A stretch of DNA of 48,350 nucleotides from Bordetella parapertussis. Lineage in GTDB: Bacteria > Pseudomonadota > Gammaproteobacteria > Burkholderiales > Burkholderiaceae_C. The stretch's first letter is position 1. Every line of letters begins with the position of its first letter. Shown here piece by piece: positions 1 to 8,232 of this stretch. A model generated the notes under the pieces. The model made no database searches. It saw nothing but the letters and a program-made list of their open reading frames with translations, and was not told the origin of the DNA. Location: contig CAMCNE010000006.1 of NCBI GenBank assembly GCA_945875935.1, forward strand, positions 1 through 48,350, given 5' to 3'. The position numbers and the translations under genes were made by a program.

Positions 1-458
1 GGGGCGTTGATGCCGCCCGCAGCCTCAAAGTAGTGCCACTGAAGGGGGTAGTAGTAGTCGTTGGGCGTCGCCAGGATGTGCATGCGCCGGTCCGGCTCGG
101 CGTATTCCACGTCGGGGTGGGCGGCGATCAAGCGCGCCAGCGCGGCCAGAGCGGTTGCCTTGAACCGGCGGTCGAGCTTCATCACGTTCGCGCCGAAGGC
201 ATTGCCGCGCAGGCGGCGCATCTGCGTGCCGGCGCGCCTGAGCCTGTCGTGCGCATCGGCCATGGTCTGAAGATCGGGCCGCTCCCGGGCCGCCGAGCCC
301 TCGCGGTACTTGATGATCAGCTGGTCGGTCTGGTCATCGTCGTCGGCGGGCGCGGGCAGTTGCACGCCGCCGGCCAGTGCCGCACCGCCGAACAGCAGCG
401 CGCCCAGCAGCGAGGCAAGGCACAGGATCCAGCGGTGTTTCAGGCTCAGGGCAGACAA
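1..458 (-). CDS. Secreted S8 (subtilisin-type) serine protease, N-terminal part only
   Basis: The gene runs off the left edge, so only about 152 N-terminal codons are visible and the catalytic triad is outside the window. The visible part has a basic N-terminus and a hydrophobic signal segment ending in ALA at about residue 29. A propeptide-like region follows (LIIKYREG near the start, HPDVEYAEPD near its end), then the mature-domain onset PLQWHYFEAAGGINA, which is typical of bacterial S8 proteases. The family cleaves proteins outside the cytoplasm after removing its propeptide. No ATG lies in frame before the signal peptide. I chose the TTG at 458 because GGA sits about 8 bases upstream and it gives a well-formed signal peptide; another rare start further upstream is possible. 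Confidence 0.72.
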   Translation of the reverse strand, partial: MSALSLKHRWILCLASLLGALLFGGAALAGGVQLPAPADDDDQTDQLIIKYREGSAARERPDLQTMADAHDRLRRAGTQMRRLRGNAFGANVMKLDRRFKATALAALARLIAAHPDVEYAEPDRRMHILATPNDYYYPLQWHYFEAAGGINA

Positions 459-571
459 GCGACGATTCCGGCGGCAAGCAAACCTTCCCGCCGATGCGAG
501 AAGTGGCCAGCGAAGGTAATGCCTGAGCGTGACACCGCAGCGTCATGCGCGCCGACCGGCTCAGCGCGTCG

Positions 572-766
572 TCAGAACAACTTGCCCAGCGCCAACGCCA
601 CCAGACTGAGCAGCACGCTGCTGCCAATGGGCACGAAGAACTCGCGGCCGAACAGCTTGAAACGGAAGTCGCCGGGCAGCCGGCCGAGGCCGATTTTTTC
701 GAGCCAGCGGTGCAGCCCGCTGAAGATCATCAGCACCAGCAGGATCACGATCAGCCAGCGGATCAT
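572..766 (-). CDS. DUF2905 small membrane protein
   Basis: This 64-residue protein matches the DUF2905 family, whose function is unknown. It has one hydrophobic segment at the N-terminus (about residues 3-16), a conserved centre with KIGLGRLPGDF followed by a hydrophilic turn, and a second hydrophobic segment at the C-terminus, so it is probably a two-pass inner-membrane protein. The ATG at 766 lies 13 bases after the stop of the methyltransferase gene, so the two are likely cotranscribed. A longer reading from further upstream would overlap the methyltransferase and add a non-conserved leader, so I rejected it. Confidence 0.85.
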   Translation of the reverse strand: MIRWLIVILLVLMIFSGLHRWLEKIGLGRLPGDFRFKLFGREFFVPIGSSVLLSLVALALGKLF

Positions 767-779
767 GGGCAGCGGCGCA

Positions 780-1931
780 TCACAGCGTGTGCGTGCGGTC
801 ACCGTGGGCAAAGCCCAGCGGTGCGGTGGTGAAGGCCGGATCGCAACCACGGGCAAAGCCGACCACCTTGAACAGCTCGCCCATCTCGTGCTCGGTCAGC
901 AGCTTTTGGGCGTGGGCCACGGTGCGCAGATCGGCCTGCTCCAGCAAATCGAGCAGACCGCAGTTCATGAGAAAGCGCGCCTGGCTGGTGTAGCCCAGCA
1001 CCTCGAGGCCGGCTTCTTGCGCAGCCAGCGCGATGCCGGTGAAGTTGACGTGCGCGGTGATGTCCTTGGCGCCCACGTCGACCAGCGGGTCGGTGTCGGC
1101 CAGATGGGCGCGGTGGCACATGAGCGTCCCGCCCACGCGCTGCGGGTGGTAGTACTCGGCCAGCGGAAATCCATAGTCGATGAAAAACGCCGCGCCGCGC
1201 TCCAGCCGCTCGGCCAGCGTGGCGATGAAGGCCTCGGCCTGCGGATGGATCTCGGTGACGGTGCCCGGCACGAACAGCTCGCCGTCATCGACCGGCGGTC
1301 GCAGTTCGGTCGGGCGATCTGCCCAGACCCAAGGCGCGGCGCCCTGCCCTTGCGCCGACACATCACCCGCCACCACGCCGCGCTCGAGCCAGCGCGCGCC
1401 GTCAAAGTGCAGCAGCTGCACCGGCATGGCGTCGAGCACCTCGTTGCCGATGACCACGCCTTGCATCTCATCGGGCAGTTCATCGACCCAGCGCACGCAG
1501 CCCAGGTGAGCAGCCAGCACCTCGCGCTGGCGTTCGCGCAGCCGGCCCGACAGATCGACGATGGTGTAGCGCCGAACACGGGGGCCCAGTGCTTCGAGCA
1601 GTTGCAGCGCCAGCGCGCCCGAGCCGGCGCCAAATTCCCAGATCTCATGGGTGGCGCTGCCGTCGAGTGCCTGCGCCAGCTGACGCGCCAGCGCCCGGCC
1701 GAACAAAGGCGACAACTCGGGCGCGGTGACGAAGTCGCTGCCCGATGACGGCAGCACGCCGAACTGGCGGTTGCCACGGGCGTAATAGCCCAGACCCGGC
1801 GCGTAAAGCGCCAGCGCCATGAAGCGGTCAAACGGCAGCCAGCCACCCTGGCGTTCGATGGCCTGACGGATCAGCGCGGCGATGGCTTGCGAGGGGGTCG
1901 CCGATACACTCGCCGGCTGTTGGTTGGGCAT
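780..1931 (-). CDS. SAM-dependent methyltransferase, MidA/NDUFAF7 family (COG1565)
   Basis: The 383-residue protein has the family N-terminus (FMALALYAPGLGYYA around residues 37-51), the SAM-binding loop EFGAGSG at about 99-105, and the NEVLDAMPV block that follows the central strand. The mitochondrial relative NDUFAF7 methylates an arginine of a complex I subunit. The substrate of the bacterial members is generally not established, so I infer only a protein or small-molecule methyltransferase acting in the cytoplasm. Its start lies just 18 bases from the divergent SDR gene, so its promoter must overlap that gene. DUF2905 follows directly. Confidence 0.88.
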   Translation of the reverse strand: MPNQQPASVSATPSQAIAALIRQAIERQGGWLPFDRFMALALYAPGLGYYARGNRQFGVLPSSGSDFVTAPELSPLFGRALARQLAQALDGSATHEIWEFGAGSGALALQLLEALGPRVRRYTIVDLSGRLRERQREVLAAHLGCVRWVDELPDEMQGVVIGNEVLDAMPVQLLHFDGARWLERGVVAGDVSAQGQGAAPWVWADRPTELRPPVDDGELFVPGTVTEIHPQAEAFIATLAERLERGAAFFIDYGFPLAEYYHPQRVGGTLMCHRAHLADTDPLVDVGAKDITAHVNFTGIALAAQEAGLEVLGYTSQARFLMNCGLLDLLEQADLRTVAHAQKLLTEHEMGELFKVVGFARGCDPAFTTAPLGFAHGDRTHTL

Positions 1932-1949
1932 GCCCCGATTCTAGAAACC

Positions 1950-2774
1950 ATGTCCGAACCCCTGTCCTCCACCCCCCGATCTGCGAGCGATGCCCCCCGA
2001 CGGGTGGTGCTGGTGACCGGCGCTGCGCGGCGCATCGGCCGCGAGATCGCGCTGGATCTGGGTGCGCACGGCTTCGATGTGGCGGTGCACTACCGCAGCA
2101 ACGCCGACGAGGCCGAGGCCACCGTGGCGGACTTGGTCTCTCGCGGAGCGGCAGCCCACGCGTTTGCGGCCGACTTGTCGATCGAAGCCGCCTGCCGTGA
2201 TTTGTTGCCACAGGTGGCGGCGCACTTCGGCCGGGTGGATGCGGTGGTCAACAACGCGTCACTGTTTGAATACGACACGCCGGCGAGCTTTGGCCACGCG
2301 TCGATGGAAGCGCACTGGCGTGCCAACACCGCGCCGGCGGTGATCCTGGCGCAAGCACTTCATGAGCTGCATGGCGGTGGCAGCGGCGGTGGGGGCGAGG
2401 CGGCCTGCGTGGTCAACCTGCTCGACCAGAAGCTGTGGAACCCCAACCCCGACTACTTCTCGTACACGCTGTCCAAGGCGGCGCTTCAGGCGGCCACGGT
2501 GATGCTGGCGCAGGCGCTGGCGCCGCGCGTGCGGGTGTGCGGCGTGGCGCCCGGTGTCACCCTGGTGTCGGGGCCGATGAGCGAGGGCGAATTTTCGAAG
2601 GCGCATACGCTCACGCCCTTGCAGCGCTCATCGACGCCAGCCGACATCGCCCGCAGCGTGCGCTTTCTGATCGACAGTCCGGCCATCACCGGCACCACCC
2701 TGATCGTCGATGGTGGCCAGCACCTGCTGGGCCAGCCACGCGATGTGATGTTTTTGGCCCAAGGAACTCCATGA
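1950..2774 (+). CDS. SDR family oxidoreductase, pteridine-reductase-like (FolM/PTR1 type)
   Basis: This 274-residue protein is a short-chain dehydrogenase/reductase. It carries TGAARRIG at residues 23-30 (the TGxxxRxG form used by pteridine reductases), HYRSN at 47-51 (an arginine suited to NADPH), VNNAS at 100-104, and Y172-x3-K176. Where most SDR enzymes have a catalytic serine, this one has Asp159, 13 residues before the tyrosine. That is the Asp/Tyr/Lys spacing described for pteridine reductase PTR1. Its stop overlaps the ATG of the FolB-like gene. A role in reducing dihydropterin or dihydrofolate is therefore inferred; a general SDR cannot be excluded. The ATG at 1950 was chosen because earlier in-frame sequence overlaps the divergent gene. 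Confidence 0.83.
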   Translation: MSEPLSSTPRSASDAPRRVVLVTGAARRIGREIALDLGAHGFDVAVHYRSNADEAEATVADLVSRGAAAHAFAADLSIEAACRDLLPQVAAHFGRVDAVVNNASLFEYDTPASFGHASMEAHWRANTAPAVILAQALHELHGGGSGGGGEAACVVNLLDQKLWNPNPDYFSYTLSKAALQAATVMLAQALAPRVRVCGVAPGVTLVSGPMSEGEFSKAHTLTPLQRSSTPADIARSVRFLIDSPAITGTTLIVDGGQHLLGQPRDVMFLAQGTP

Positions 2775-3172
2775 CCCTGCTGACGAGCGACCCCCGCCTG
2801 AGCGACTGCCGCCGGCTGTTCCTGCGCGAGCACGCCATCGATGTTCACATAGGCGTGCACGACTTCGAGAAGGCAGCACCCCAGCGGGTCATCTTCAACG
2901 TGGAGCTGTACGTGCCGTTGGCGCTGTCGACGCCGAAAAACGACTGCCTCGACGAGGTGGTCGACTACGATTTCATCCGCACAGCGATCACCGAACGCGT
3001 GGCTCGCGGCCACATCGAGCTGCAAGAAACGCTGTGCGACGACCTGCTGGCCATCATGCTGGCCCACCCCCGGGTGCGTGCCGCGCTGGTGTCGACCGAA
3101 AAGCCGAACGTCTACGCCGACTGCGCCTCGGTGGGCTGCCAGGTGTTCGGTGTGCGCGCCGATCTGGGCTGA
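2771..3172 (+). CDS. folB: Dihydroneopterin aldolase family protein (FolB/FolX type)
   Basis: The 133-residue product matches the FolB fold family. FolB cleaves dihydroneopterin to 6-hydroxymethyl-dihydropterin and glycolaldehyde in folate synthesis; the related FolX epimerises the triphosphate. Visible family features are FLREHAIDVHIGVHDFEK at the start, the block VVDYDFIRTAI, the ETLCDDLL helix and STEKPNVY, which holds the conserved lysine. The ATG overlaps the TGA of the reductase gene (ATGA) and has AAGGA just upstream, so translation is probably coupled. Sequence inspection alone does not cleanly separate FolB from FolX. Confidence 0.86.
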   Translation: MTLLTSDPRLSDCRRLFLREHAIDVHIGVHDFEKAAPQRVIFNVELYVPLALSTPKNDCLDEVVDYDFIRTAITERVARGHIELQETLCDDLLAIMLAHPRVRAALVSTEKPNVYADCASVGCQVFGVRADLG

Positions 3173-3186
3173 ACGAAGGACAACGC

Positions 3187-4149
3187 ATGAGCGCCGTGCT
3201 GACTGACATCGACCCAACCGACACGGCGGCCAGCCCTGCCGAGCCGCGCCAAAGCGTCGAGATCAACAAGCTCAGCAAGCGGCTGCATCGGCTGACCGGT
3301 CAGGCTATCGTCGACTTCAACATGATCGAAGAAGGCGACAAGGTCATGGTGTGCGTGTCGGGCGGCAAGGACAGCTACGCGCTGCTCGACATCTTGCTCA
3401 ACCTGCAAAAGCGCGCGCCCATCCACTTCGATCTGGTGGCGGTCAACCTTGACCAGAAGCAGCCCGGCTTTCCCGAGCACGTGCTGCCCGAATACCTGTC
3501 GCGCATCGCCGTGCCGTTTCACATCGAGAACCAGGACACCTACTCGATCGTCAAGCGCGTGATCCCCGAAGGCAAGACGACCTGCGGGCTGTGCTCGCGG
3601 CTGCGCCGCGGCATCTTGTACCGCGTGGCCGGCGAGCTGGGCGCGACCAAGATCGCGCTCGGCCACCACCGCGACGACATCGTGCAAACGCTGTTCATGA
3701 ACATGTTCTTCGGCGCCAAGATGAAGGGCATGCCGCCCAAGCTGGTCAGCGACGACGGCAAGAACGTGGTCATCCGTCCGCTGGCCTATGTGGCCGAGAC
3801 CGACCTCGAGCGCTGGTCGGCGCACCGGCAGTTTCCGATCATCCCGTGCTCGCTGTGCGGCAGCCAGGACAACCTGCAGCGCGTGCAGATCAAGCAGATG
3901 CTGCGCGACTGGGACAAGCGCTTTCCGGGCCGCGTCGAGAACCTCTTCAACGCCATGGGCAACATCGTGCCGTCGCACATGATGGACCGCGATCTGTTCG
4001 GCTTCACCGAACTGAAAGCCACCGGCGTGGCCGATGCGGCCGGCGACCGCGCCTTCGATGACGACGAGACCTGCGCCACGCCGAGCGGGGCGGCCGGAGC
4101 AGCGGGCGCGGGCGCTGCGATCACCTGGACGCTGCGGCCCGAGGCCTGA
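3187..4149 (+). CDS. ttcA: tRNA 2-thiocytidine(32) synthetase
   Basis: TtcA thiolates cytidine 32 in a subset of tRNAs, using ATP and an iron-sulfur cluster. The 320-residue protein has the PP-loop SGGKDS at residues 58-63 and two CxxC pairs, C133/C136 (TTCGLCSRL) and C221/C224 (IPCSLCGSQ), which together supply the cluster ligands. The LGHHRDD block at about 158-164 is also a family mark. AAGGA lies 6 bases before the chosen ATG. It follows the FolB-like gene by 14 bases and probably shares its transcript. The C-terminal tail, rich in alanine and glycine, is not conserved. Confidence 0.95.
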   Translation: MSAVLTDIDPTDTAASPAEPRQSVEINKLSKRLHRLTGQAIVDFNMIEEGDKVMVCVSGGKDSYALLDILLNLQKRAPIHFDLVAVNLDQKQPGFPEHVLPEYLSRIAVPFHIENQDTYSIVKRVIPEGKTTCGLCSRLRRGILYRVAGELGATKIALGHHRDDIVQTLFMNMFFGAKMKGMPPKLVSDDGKNVVIRPLAYVAETDLERWSAHRQFPIIPCSLCGSQDNLQRVQIKQMLRDWDKRFPGRVENLFNAMGNIVPSHMMDRDLFGFTELKATGVADAAGDRAFDDDETCATPSGAAGAAGAGAAITWTLRPEA

Positions 4150-4158
4150 ACCGCGGCG

Positions 4159-5028
4159 CTACTTGGCCTGCGCGGCCAGCACGCGGGCGTCTTCTTCCCA
4201 GTCCTTGAACCGCTGGGCTGCGGCAGCGCGCTGCTTGGGCGTGGTCAGGTTGTGCACCTGCGCCACGAAGCCGCAGTTGAAGCGGATCAGCCGCTGCTGA
4301 TAGGCCCGGTAGTCGTCGTCGGGCGAATGGCGCGCCCGCTGCACCAGCAACTTCAAGGCGGCTTCGGCCTGCGTCACGCTGGCCTGCTCGGCGCTCAGGC
4401 GGCGCAAGGTCTGCAAGGTGTCTTGCTGGCGCAAACGTCGCTGGGCCAGCCAGCGCTCGGGGTCGAACGGCGTGTCGAGTGCGAGCTGCGCGATGCGCTC
4501 GAGTTGCGCGCCATCAAGGCTGCCGTAGAGCATCTCGATGCGGTCGACCGCACGCTCGAGCTGCGCCTTGCGCCGCGCCGCGGGTTGGCGCTGCAAGAAT
4601 CGATCGGCCAGGCTTTCATTGCTCTCGGCGAACTTGTGCTCAAGGTGGGCCAACTGCGGCGCGTCAAGGCCGCGCATCACCTCGGCCATCACGGGCAAGG
4701 CCTGGTCAATGGCGGCGTCGGCGCGCGCGTTGACCTCGTTGAACCAGCCGCAGGCCTGCTCGGCAGTGGCAGGCCCGACCACCTGTTGTCTCGCACGCGC
4801 CAGCAACTCGGCGTACTGCGGTAACTCGCTGTGACGGTGCCAGCGGAACCAGCCATCCAGCCCCTGGCGCAAGGCCACCGACTGGTCGCGATCGAAGTCC
4901 ACGTAGTCGTCGAGCCACCAGTAAGCCACCTCGGTGCCCTGGTTGTAGGCGATGCGAACCGCGCTGCAGCCGCTCAGGCACAGCGCCACGGCCAGCAGCA
5001 GCGTCAAGCGCCGCAGCACGGCGGTCAC
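4159..5028 (-). CDS. DUF6279 family lipoprotein
   Basis: The predicted protein of 289 residues begins with a short basic stretch and a hydrophobic segment that ends in the lipobox LSGC, so it should be exported, lipidated and anchored in a membrane. The body is helical and charged, starting with the pattern SAVRIAYNQG then WWLDDYVDF, which is characteristic of the DUF6279 lipoproteins. No function is established for that family. I chose the GTG at 5028; another GTG nine bases later would also give a signal peptide. It diverges from glmU, with 58 bases between the starts. Its 3' end faces ttcA with only 9 bases between them. Confidence 0.8.
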   Translation of the reverse strand: MTAVLRRLTLLLAVALCLSGCSAVRIAYNQGTEVAYWWLDDYVDFDRDQSVALRQGLDGWFRWHRHSELPQYAELLARARQQVVGPATAEQACGWFNEVNARADAAIDQALPVMAEVMRGLDAPQLAHLEHKFAESNESLADRFLQRQPAARRKAQLERAVDRIEMLYGSLDGAQLERIAQLALDTPFDPERWLAQRRLRQQDTLQTLRRLSAEQASVTQAEAALKLLVQRARHSPDDDYRAYQQRLIRFNCGFVAQVHNLTTPKQRAAAAQRFKDWEEDARVLAAQAK

Positions 5029-5086
5029 ACCCGAGGAGGCCCCGCCGATAATCGACCGACCAGCTCGCGGCACAGGGGAACAGGAC

Positions 5087-6478
5087 ATGGCGTTGGACAT
5101 CGTGATCATGGCGGCGGGCAAGGGCACGCGGATGAAGTCGGATCGCCCGAAGGTGCTGCATCCGCTGGCGGGGCTCAGCTTACTGCAGCATGTGCTCAAG
5201 CCGGTGGGCGAACTCAATGCGGCGCGCATCATCGTGGTGACCGGTCATGGCGCCGATCAGGTCGAGGCCTCGCTGCCCGACCCCAAGCCAGCGTTCGTGC
5301 GCCAGATGCCGCAACTCGGCACCGGCCACGCGGTGCAGCAAGCCGCGCCGCTGCTGCACGACGACGGCATCACGCTGATCCTCAACGGCGACACCCCGCT
5401 GATCGAAGCGGCCACGCTGCGCGCGCTGGTCGAGGCCTGCGGCGGTACGAATCTGGCGCTGCTGACGGTGAACCTGATTGATGCCAGCGGCTACGGGCGC
5501 ATCGTGCGCACAGCAGCCACGGCAGGACTGCCATCGACCATCACCGCCATCGTCGAGCACAAGGACGCCACGCCCGAGCAGCGCGCGATCCACGAGGTCT
5601 ACACCGGCGCCATGGCCGCGCCCACCTCGCAGCTCAAGCACTGGCTGGCGCGGCTGGACAACCGCAACGCCCAGGGCGAGTACTACCTGACCGATGTGGT
5701 CGCCCACGCCGTGGCCGATGGCGTGACTGTGGTGGCCGCGCAGCCGCGCCGCGCCACCGAGGTGCTGGGCGTCAACAGCCCGCAGCAGCTCGCCACGCTC
5801 GAGCGCTTGCTGCAGCGCGACCGTGCCGACGCGCTGATGGACGCCGGCGTGCGGCTGGCCGATCCGGCGCGGCTCGATGTGCGCGGTGAACTGCAATGCG
5901 GCACCGATGTGGCCATCGACGTCAACTGCGTCTTTGAAGGCACGGTGCGCCTGGGCGACCGGGTGAGCATCGGCGCCCACTGCGTGATCCGCAATGCGGT
6001 GATCGCCCACGACGCGGTGATCCACCCCTTCACCCACATCGACGGCGACGCGCTGGGCGTGAGCGTCGGGCCGGGCTCGCTCATCGGCCCGTTTGCCCGC
6101 TTGCGCCCCGGCGCCGTGCTGGGTGCCGAGGTGCACATCGGCAACTTCGTCGAGGTGAAGAACTCCACACTCGCCGACGGCGCCAAGGCCAATCACCTGG
6201 CCTATCTGGGCGACGCCACCGTGGGCCAACGCGTCAACTTCGGCGCCGGCAGCATCACCGCCAACTACGACGGCGCCAACAAGCACCGCACTGAAATCGG
6301 CGACGACGTGCACGTGGGCAGCAACTGCGTGCTGGTCGCACCGATCACGCTGGGCGCGGGTGCGACCATCGGCGGCGGCTCGACGGTGACGCGCGATGCG
6401 CCGGCCGGTCAACTCACCGTGACGCGCGCCCGCCAGCTGTCGCTGTCAACCTGGAAGCGGCCGGTCAAGTCGCGCTGA
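5087..6478 (+). CDS. glmU: Bifunctional UDP-N-acetylglucosamine pyrophosphorylase / glucosamine-1-phosphate N-acetyltransferase
   Basis: GlmU makes UDP-GlcNAc, the precursor of peptidoglycan and lipopolysaccharide. The N-terminal half is the uridylyltransferase, with the nucleotide-binding motif MAAGKGTRMKS near residue 8 and NGDTPLI near residue 105. The C-terminal half is a left-handed beta-helix of hexapeptide repeats, with NFVEVKN, NHLAYLGD and GAGSITANYDG, the acetyltransferase site. The length of 463 residues is near the usual size of about 455. The ATG at 5087 begins the conserved sequence and follows a GGGGAACAGGA leader. The last 14 bases overlap the convergent DUF1853 gene. Confidence 0.97.
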   Translation: MALDIVIMAAGKGTRMKSDRPKVLHPLAGLSLLQHVLKPVGELNAARIIVVTGHGADQVEASLPDPKPAFVRQMPQLGTGHAVQQAAPLLHDDGITLILNGDTPLIEAATLRALVEACGGTNLALLTVNLIDASGYGRIVRTAATAGLPSTITAIVEHKDATPEQRAIHEVYTGAMAAPTSQLKHWLARLDNRNAQGEYYLTDVVAHAVADGVTVVAAQPRRATEVLGVNSPQQLATLERLLQRDRADALMDAGVRLADPARLDVRGELQCGTDVAIDVNCVFEGTVRLGDRVSIGAHCVIRNAVIAHDAVIHPFTHIDGDALGVSVGPGSLIGPFARLRPGAVLGAEVHIGNFVEVKNSTLADGAKANHLAYLGDATVGQRVNFGAGSITANYDGANKHRTEIGDDVHVGSNCVLVAPITLGAGATIGGGSTVTRDAPAGQLTVTRARQLSLSTWKRPVKSR

Positions 6479-7415
6479 CGATGAACAGCGGCCGGGCTGC
6501 GGGTGCGGCGCTGCCGGCATCGGCGTCCAGCCGCATCACCAGCGTGGCGGTGGGCGGCCCGCTGGCTGACCTGGCCTCGGCCTGGCTGTCGATCTGACAG
6601 GCGATGTCGAGCAACGTGCGCAGCGGCGCCTCGTCCATCGGCAGCGGCGGCGCCATCCAGTCGCTGCGCGGCACCACCTGCCAGATCGGCCGATCGGCAT
6701 CGGCGAGTTCGCCCAGCCTGTCGCGCTCGATCCAGTCACCGCGCAGGTGATCGGCGGCCACGCCCGGTGTCGCCGGCATGGCATCGCCCCATCGATAAAA
6801 CAAACGCCCGCGAGTGCAGGCCGCCGGCGTCCAGGGCTCGGCGTCCCAGGGCGCAGGCGGTGTGTGGCGCAGCTGGCGGCCGAACATCTTGTTCAGCTTG
6901 GTGGCCAGGGTGTCGATGCGGTCCGGGCCGATGAAGTCGGCCGGCGTGGCCTGTGCGCCGCGGGCGGTGCACAGGTAGAACTTGACCGCCAGCTCCCACT
7001 GCCAGCGCTGTCCCTGAGCGTCTTGCAGCAGAAAGTCGATTTCGCCTGTGGTCGTGCGCAGCCCCTGCGGCGACACCTCGCGCAGCGCGACATTGGCGGC
7101 CAGCAACCGGTGGACGGGGCCGTGGCGCAAGAAGTACTCCATCAGCCGCTCGGCGCGCCGTCCCAGCCGCGGCGACGGGGCCCGCCAGCGCGCCGCATCG
7201 ACACCAGCCGGCGCACCGGGATGGACAAAGCGCCACAGCGCCTCGGGATCGAGGTCGACCTCGCCCAGCCACTGCGCAATCGCCTGCCGCTCGGCCGGGG
7301 TGAACTGCTGAATCGCAGCGGGATGGGCACCTGACGCGCTGTCGAGCAGCGGCGGCGACAGCAGCAGCCAGCGCAGTTCGCGCGCGGTGTGGGCCGCGCG
7401 CACCGAGTCAGTCAC
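6465..7415 (-). CDS. DUF1853 family protein
   Basis: The 316-residue protein resembles the DUF1853 family, which has no established role. Recognisable parts are ELRWLLLSPPLL near the N-terminus, RRAERLMEYFLRH, GEIDFLLQD and WELAVKFYL, and a lysine-rich helix TLATKLNKMFGRQL. The GEIDFLL...WELAVKFY arrangement, with acidic residues near a lysine, is reminiscent of restriction-endonuclease-like folds; that is my inference only. The GTG start at 7415 overlaps the stop of the uracil-DNA glycosylase gene by 8 bases, which indicates translational coupling in a tsaB-rimI-udg-DUF1853 operon. A start further upstream would lie wholly inside udg. Confidence 0.8.
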   Translation of the reverse strand: MTDSVRAAHTARELRWLLLSPPLLDSASGAHPAAIQQFTPAERQAIAQWLGEVDLDPEALWRFVHPGAPAGVDAARWRAPSPRLGRRAERLMEYFLRHGPVHRLLAANVALREVSPQGLRTTTGEIDFLLQDAQGQRWQWELAVKFYLCTARGAQATPADFIGPDRIDTLATKLNKMFGRQLRHTPPAPWDAEPWTPAACTRGRLFYRWGDAMPATPGVAADHLRGDWIERDRLGELADADRPIWQVVPRSDWMAPPLPMDEAPLRTLLDIACQIDSQAEARSASGPPTATLVMRLDADAGSAAPAARPLFIVSAT

Positions 7416-8232
7416 GTGTGGCAGGCGTTGCGGCGTCGGCCGCCGCCAGGGTGTCGAGCGCCAGACACAGGTCATCCCACGCCTTGGCCTTTTCAGTCGG
7501 CTGACGCAACAAATAAGCCGGGTGGTAGGTCACGATCAGCGGCACGCCTTGGTAACTGTGGACGCGGCCACGCAACTGGCCAATCGGTGCGCTGCTGCGC
7601 AGCAGACTTTGCACCGCGAAGCTGCCCATGGCCAGGATGATCTTCGGGCGCACCAGCTCGATCTGGCGGATCAGGAAACCCTCGCAGCGGGCGAGTTCCT
7701 CGGGCTGCGGGTTGCGGTTGCCGGGCGGTCGGCACTTGAGGGTGTTGGCGATGAAGACCTGGGTGGCCGCATCGGGCGCGTCGCCGCCGTGGCGACCGAG
7801 GCCGATGGCGCGCAGCATGTTGTCGAGCAGCTGGCCCGAGCGGCCGACGAAAGGCTCGCCGCTCAAGTCCTCGGCCTCGCCGGGGGCCTCGCCGACGATC
7901 ATCCAGTGCGCCTGGGGGTGACCGGTGCCGAAAACCGTTTGCGTGCGGCTTTGGGCGAGCGGGCAGGCGGTGCATGAGGCCACGGCCTCGCGCAGCGCGG
8001 GCCAGTCCAGCCCGGCGGCGTCGACGGCCTCGGACGCCACCTTTGGTGCCGCAGGAGCACGCTCGCGCAAAGGCGCTCGCGGTGCCGCCACGCGAACGGC
8101 CTCGGTCGGCACAGCTTCGTCCACGGCGACCGCGGGTGCCTCAGACCCTTGCTGCGCCGGGGGCTCGGGCGGGCTCCACACCCGCAGCCCCATCACCTCG
8201 AGCATGGCGCGCTGGCGTTCAGACCACGTCAC
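7408..8232 (-). CDS. Uracil-DNA glycosylase, family 4 (iron-sulfur type)
   Basis: This enzyme removes uracil from DNA at the start of base excision repair. The 274-residue protein has the four cluster cysteines of family 4: C87 and C90 (CTACPLA), C167 and C183. The catalytic motif GEAPGEAEDLSGEPFVG lies at about 114-130, and the second active-site motif is YHPAYLLR near the C-terminus. Residues 20-75 are a low-complexity linker rich in Ala, Pro and Glu, common in relatives. The start overlaps the rimI stop by four bases (ATGA), so the gene is coupled to the tsaB-rimI operon. Confidence 0.95.
   Translation of the reverse strand: MTWSERQRAMLEVMGLRVWSPPEPPAQQGSEAPAVAVDEAVPTEAVRVAAPRAPLRERAPAAPKVASEAVDAAGLDWPALREAVASCTACPLAQSRTQTVFGTGHPQAHWMIVGEAPGEAEDLSGEPFVGRSGQLLDNMLRAIGLGRHGGDAPDAATQVFIANTLKCRPPGNRNPQPEELARCEGFLIRQIELVRPKIILAMGSFAVQSLLRSSAPIGQLRGRVHSYQGVPLIVTYHPAYLLRQPTEKAKAWDDLCLALDTLAAADAATPATRD

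Noticed and set aside
33..1748. A 571-codon open frame on the plus strand at the left end
   Set aside because: It crosses the protease, DUF2905 and methyltransferase genes antisense and shows only low-complexity composition. It is a by-product of high GC content.
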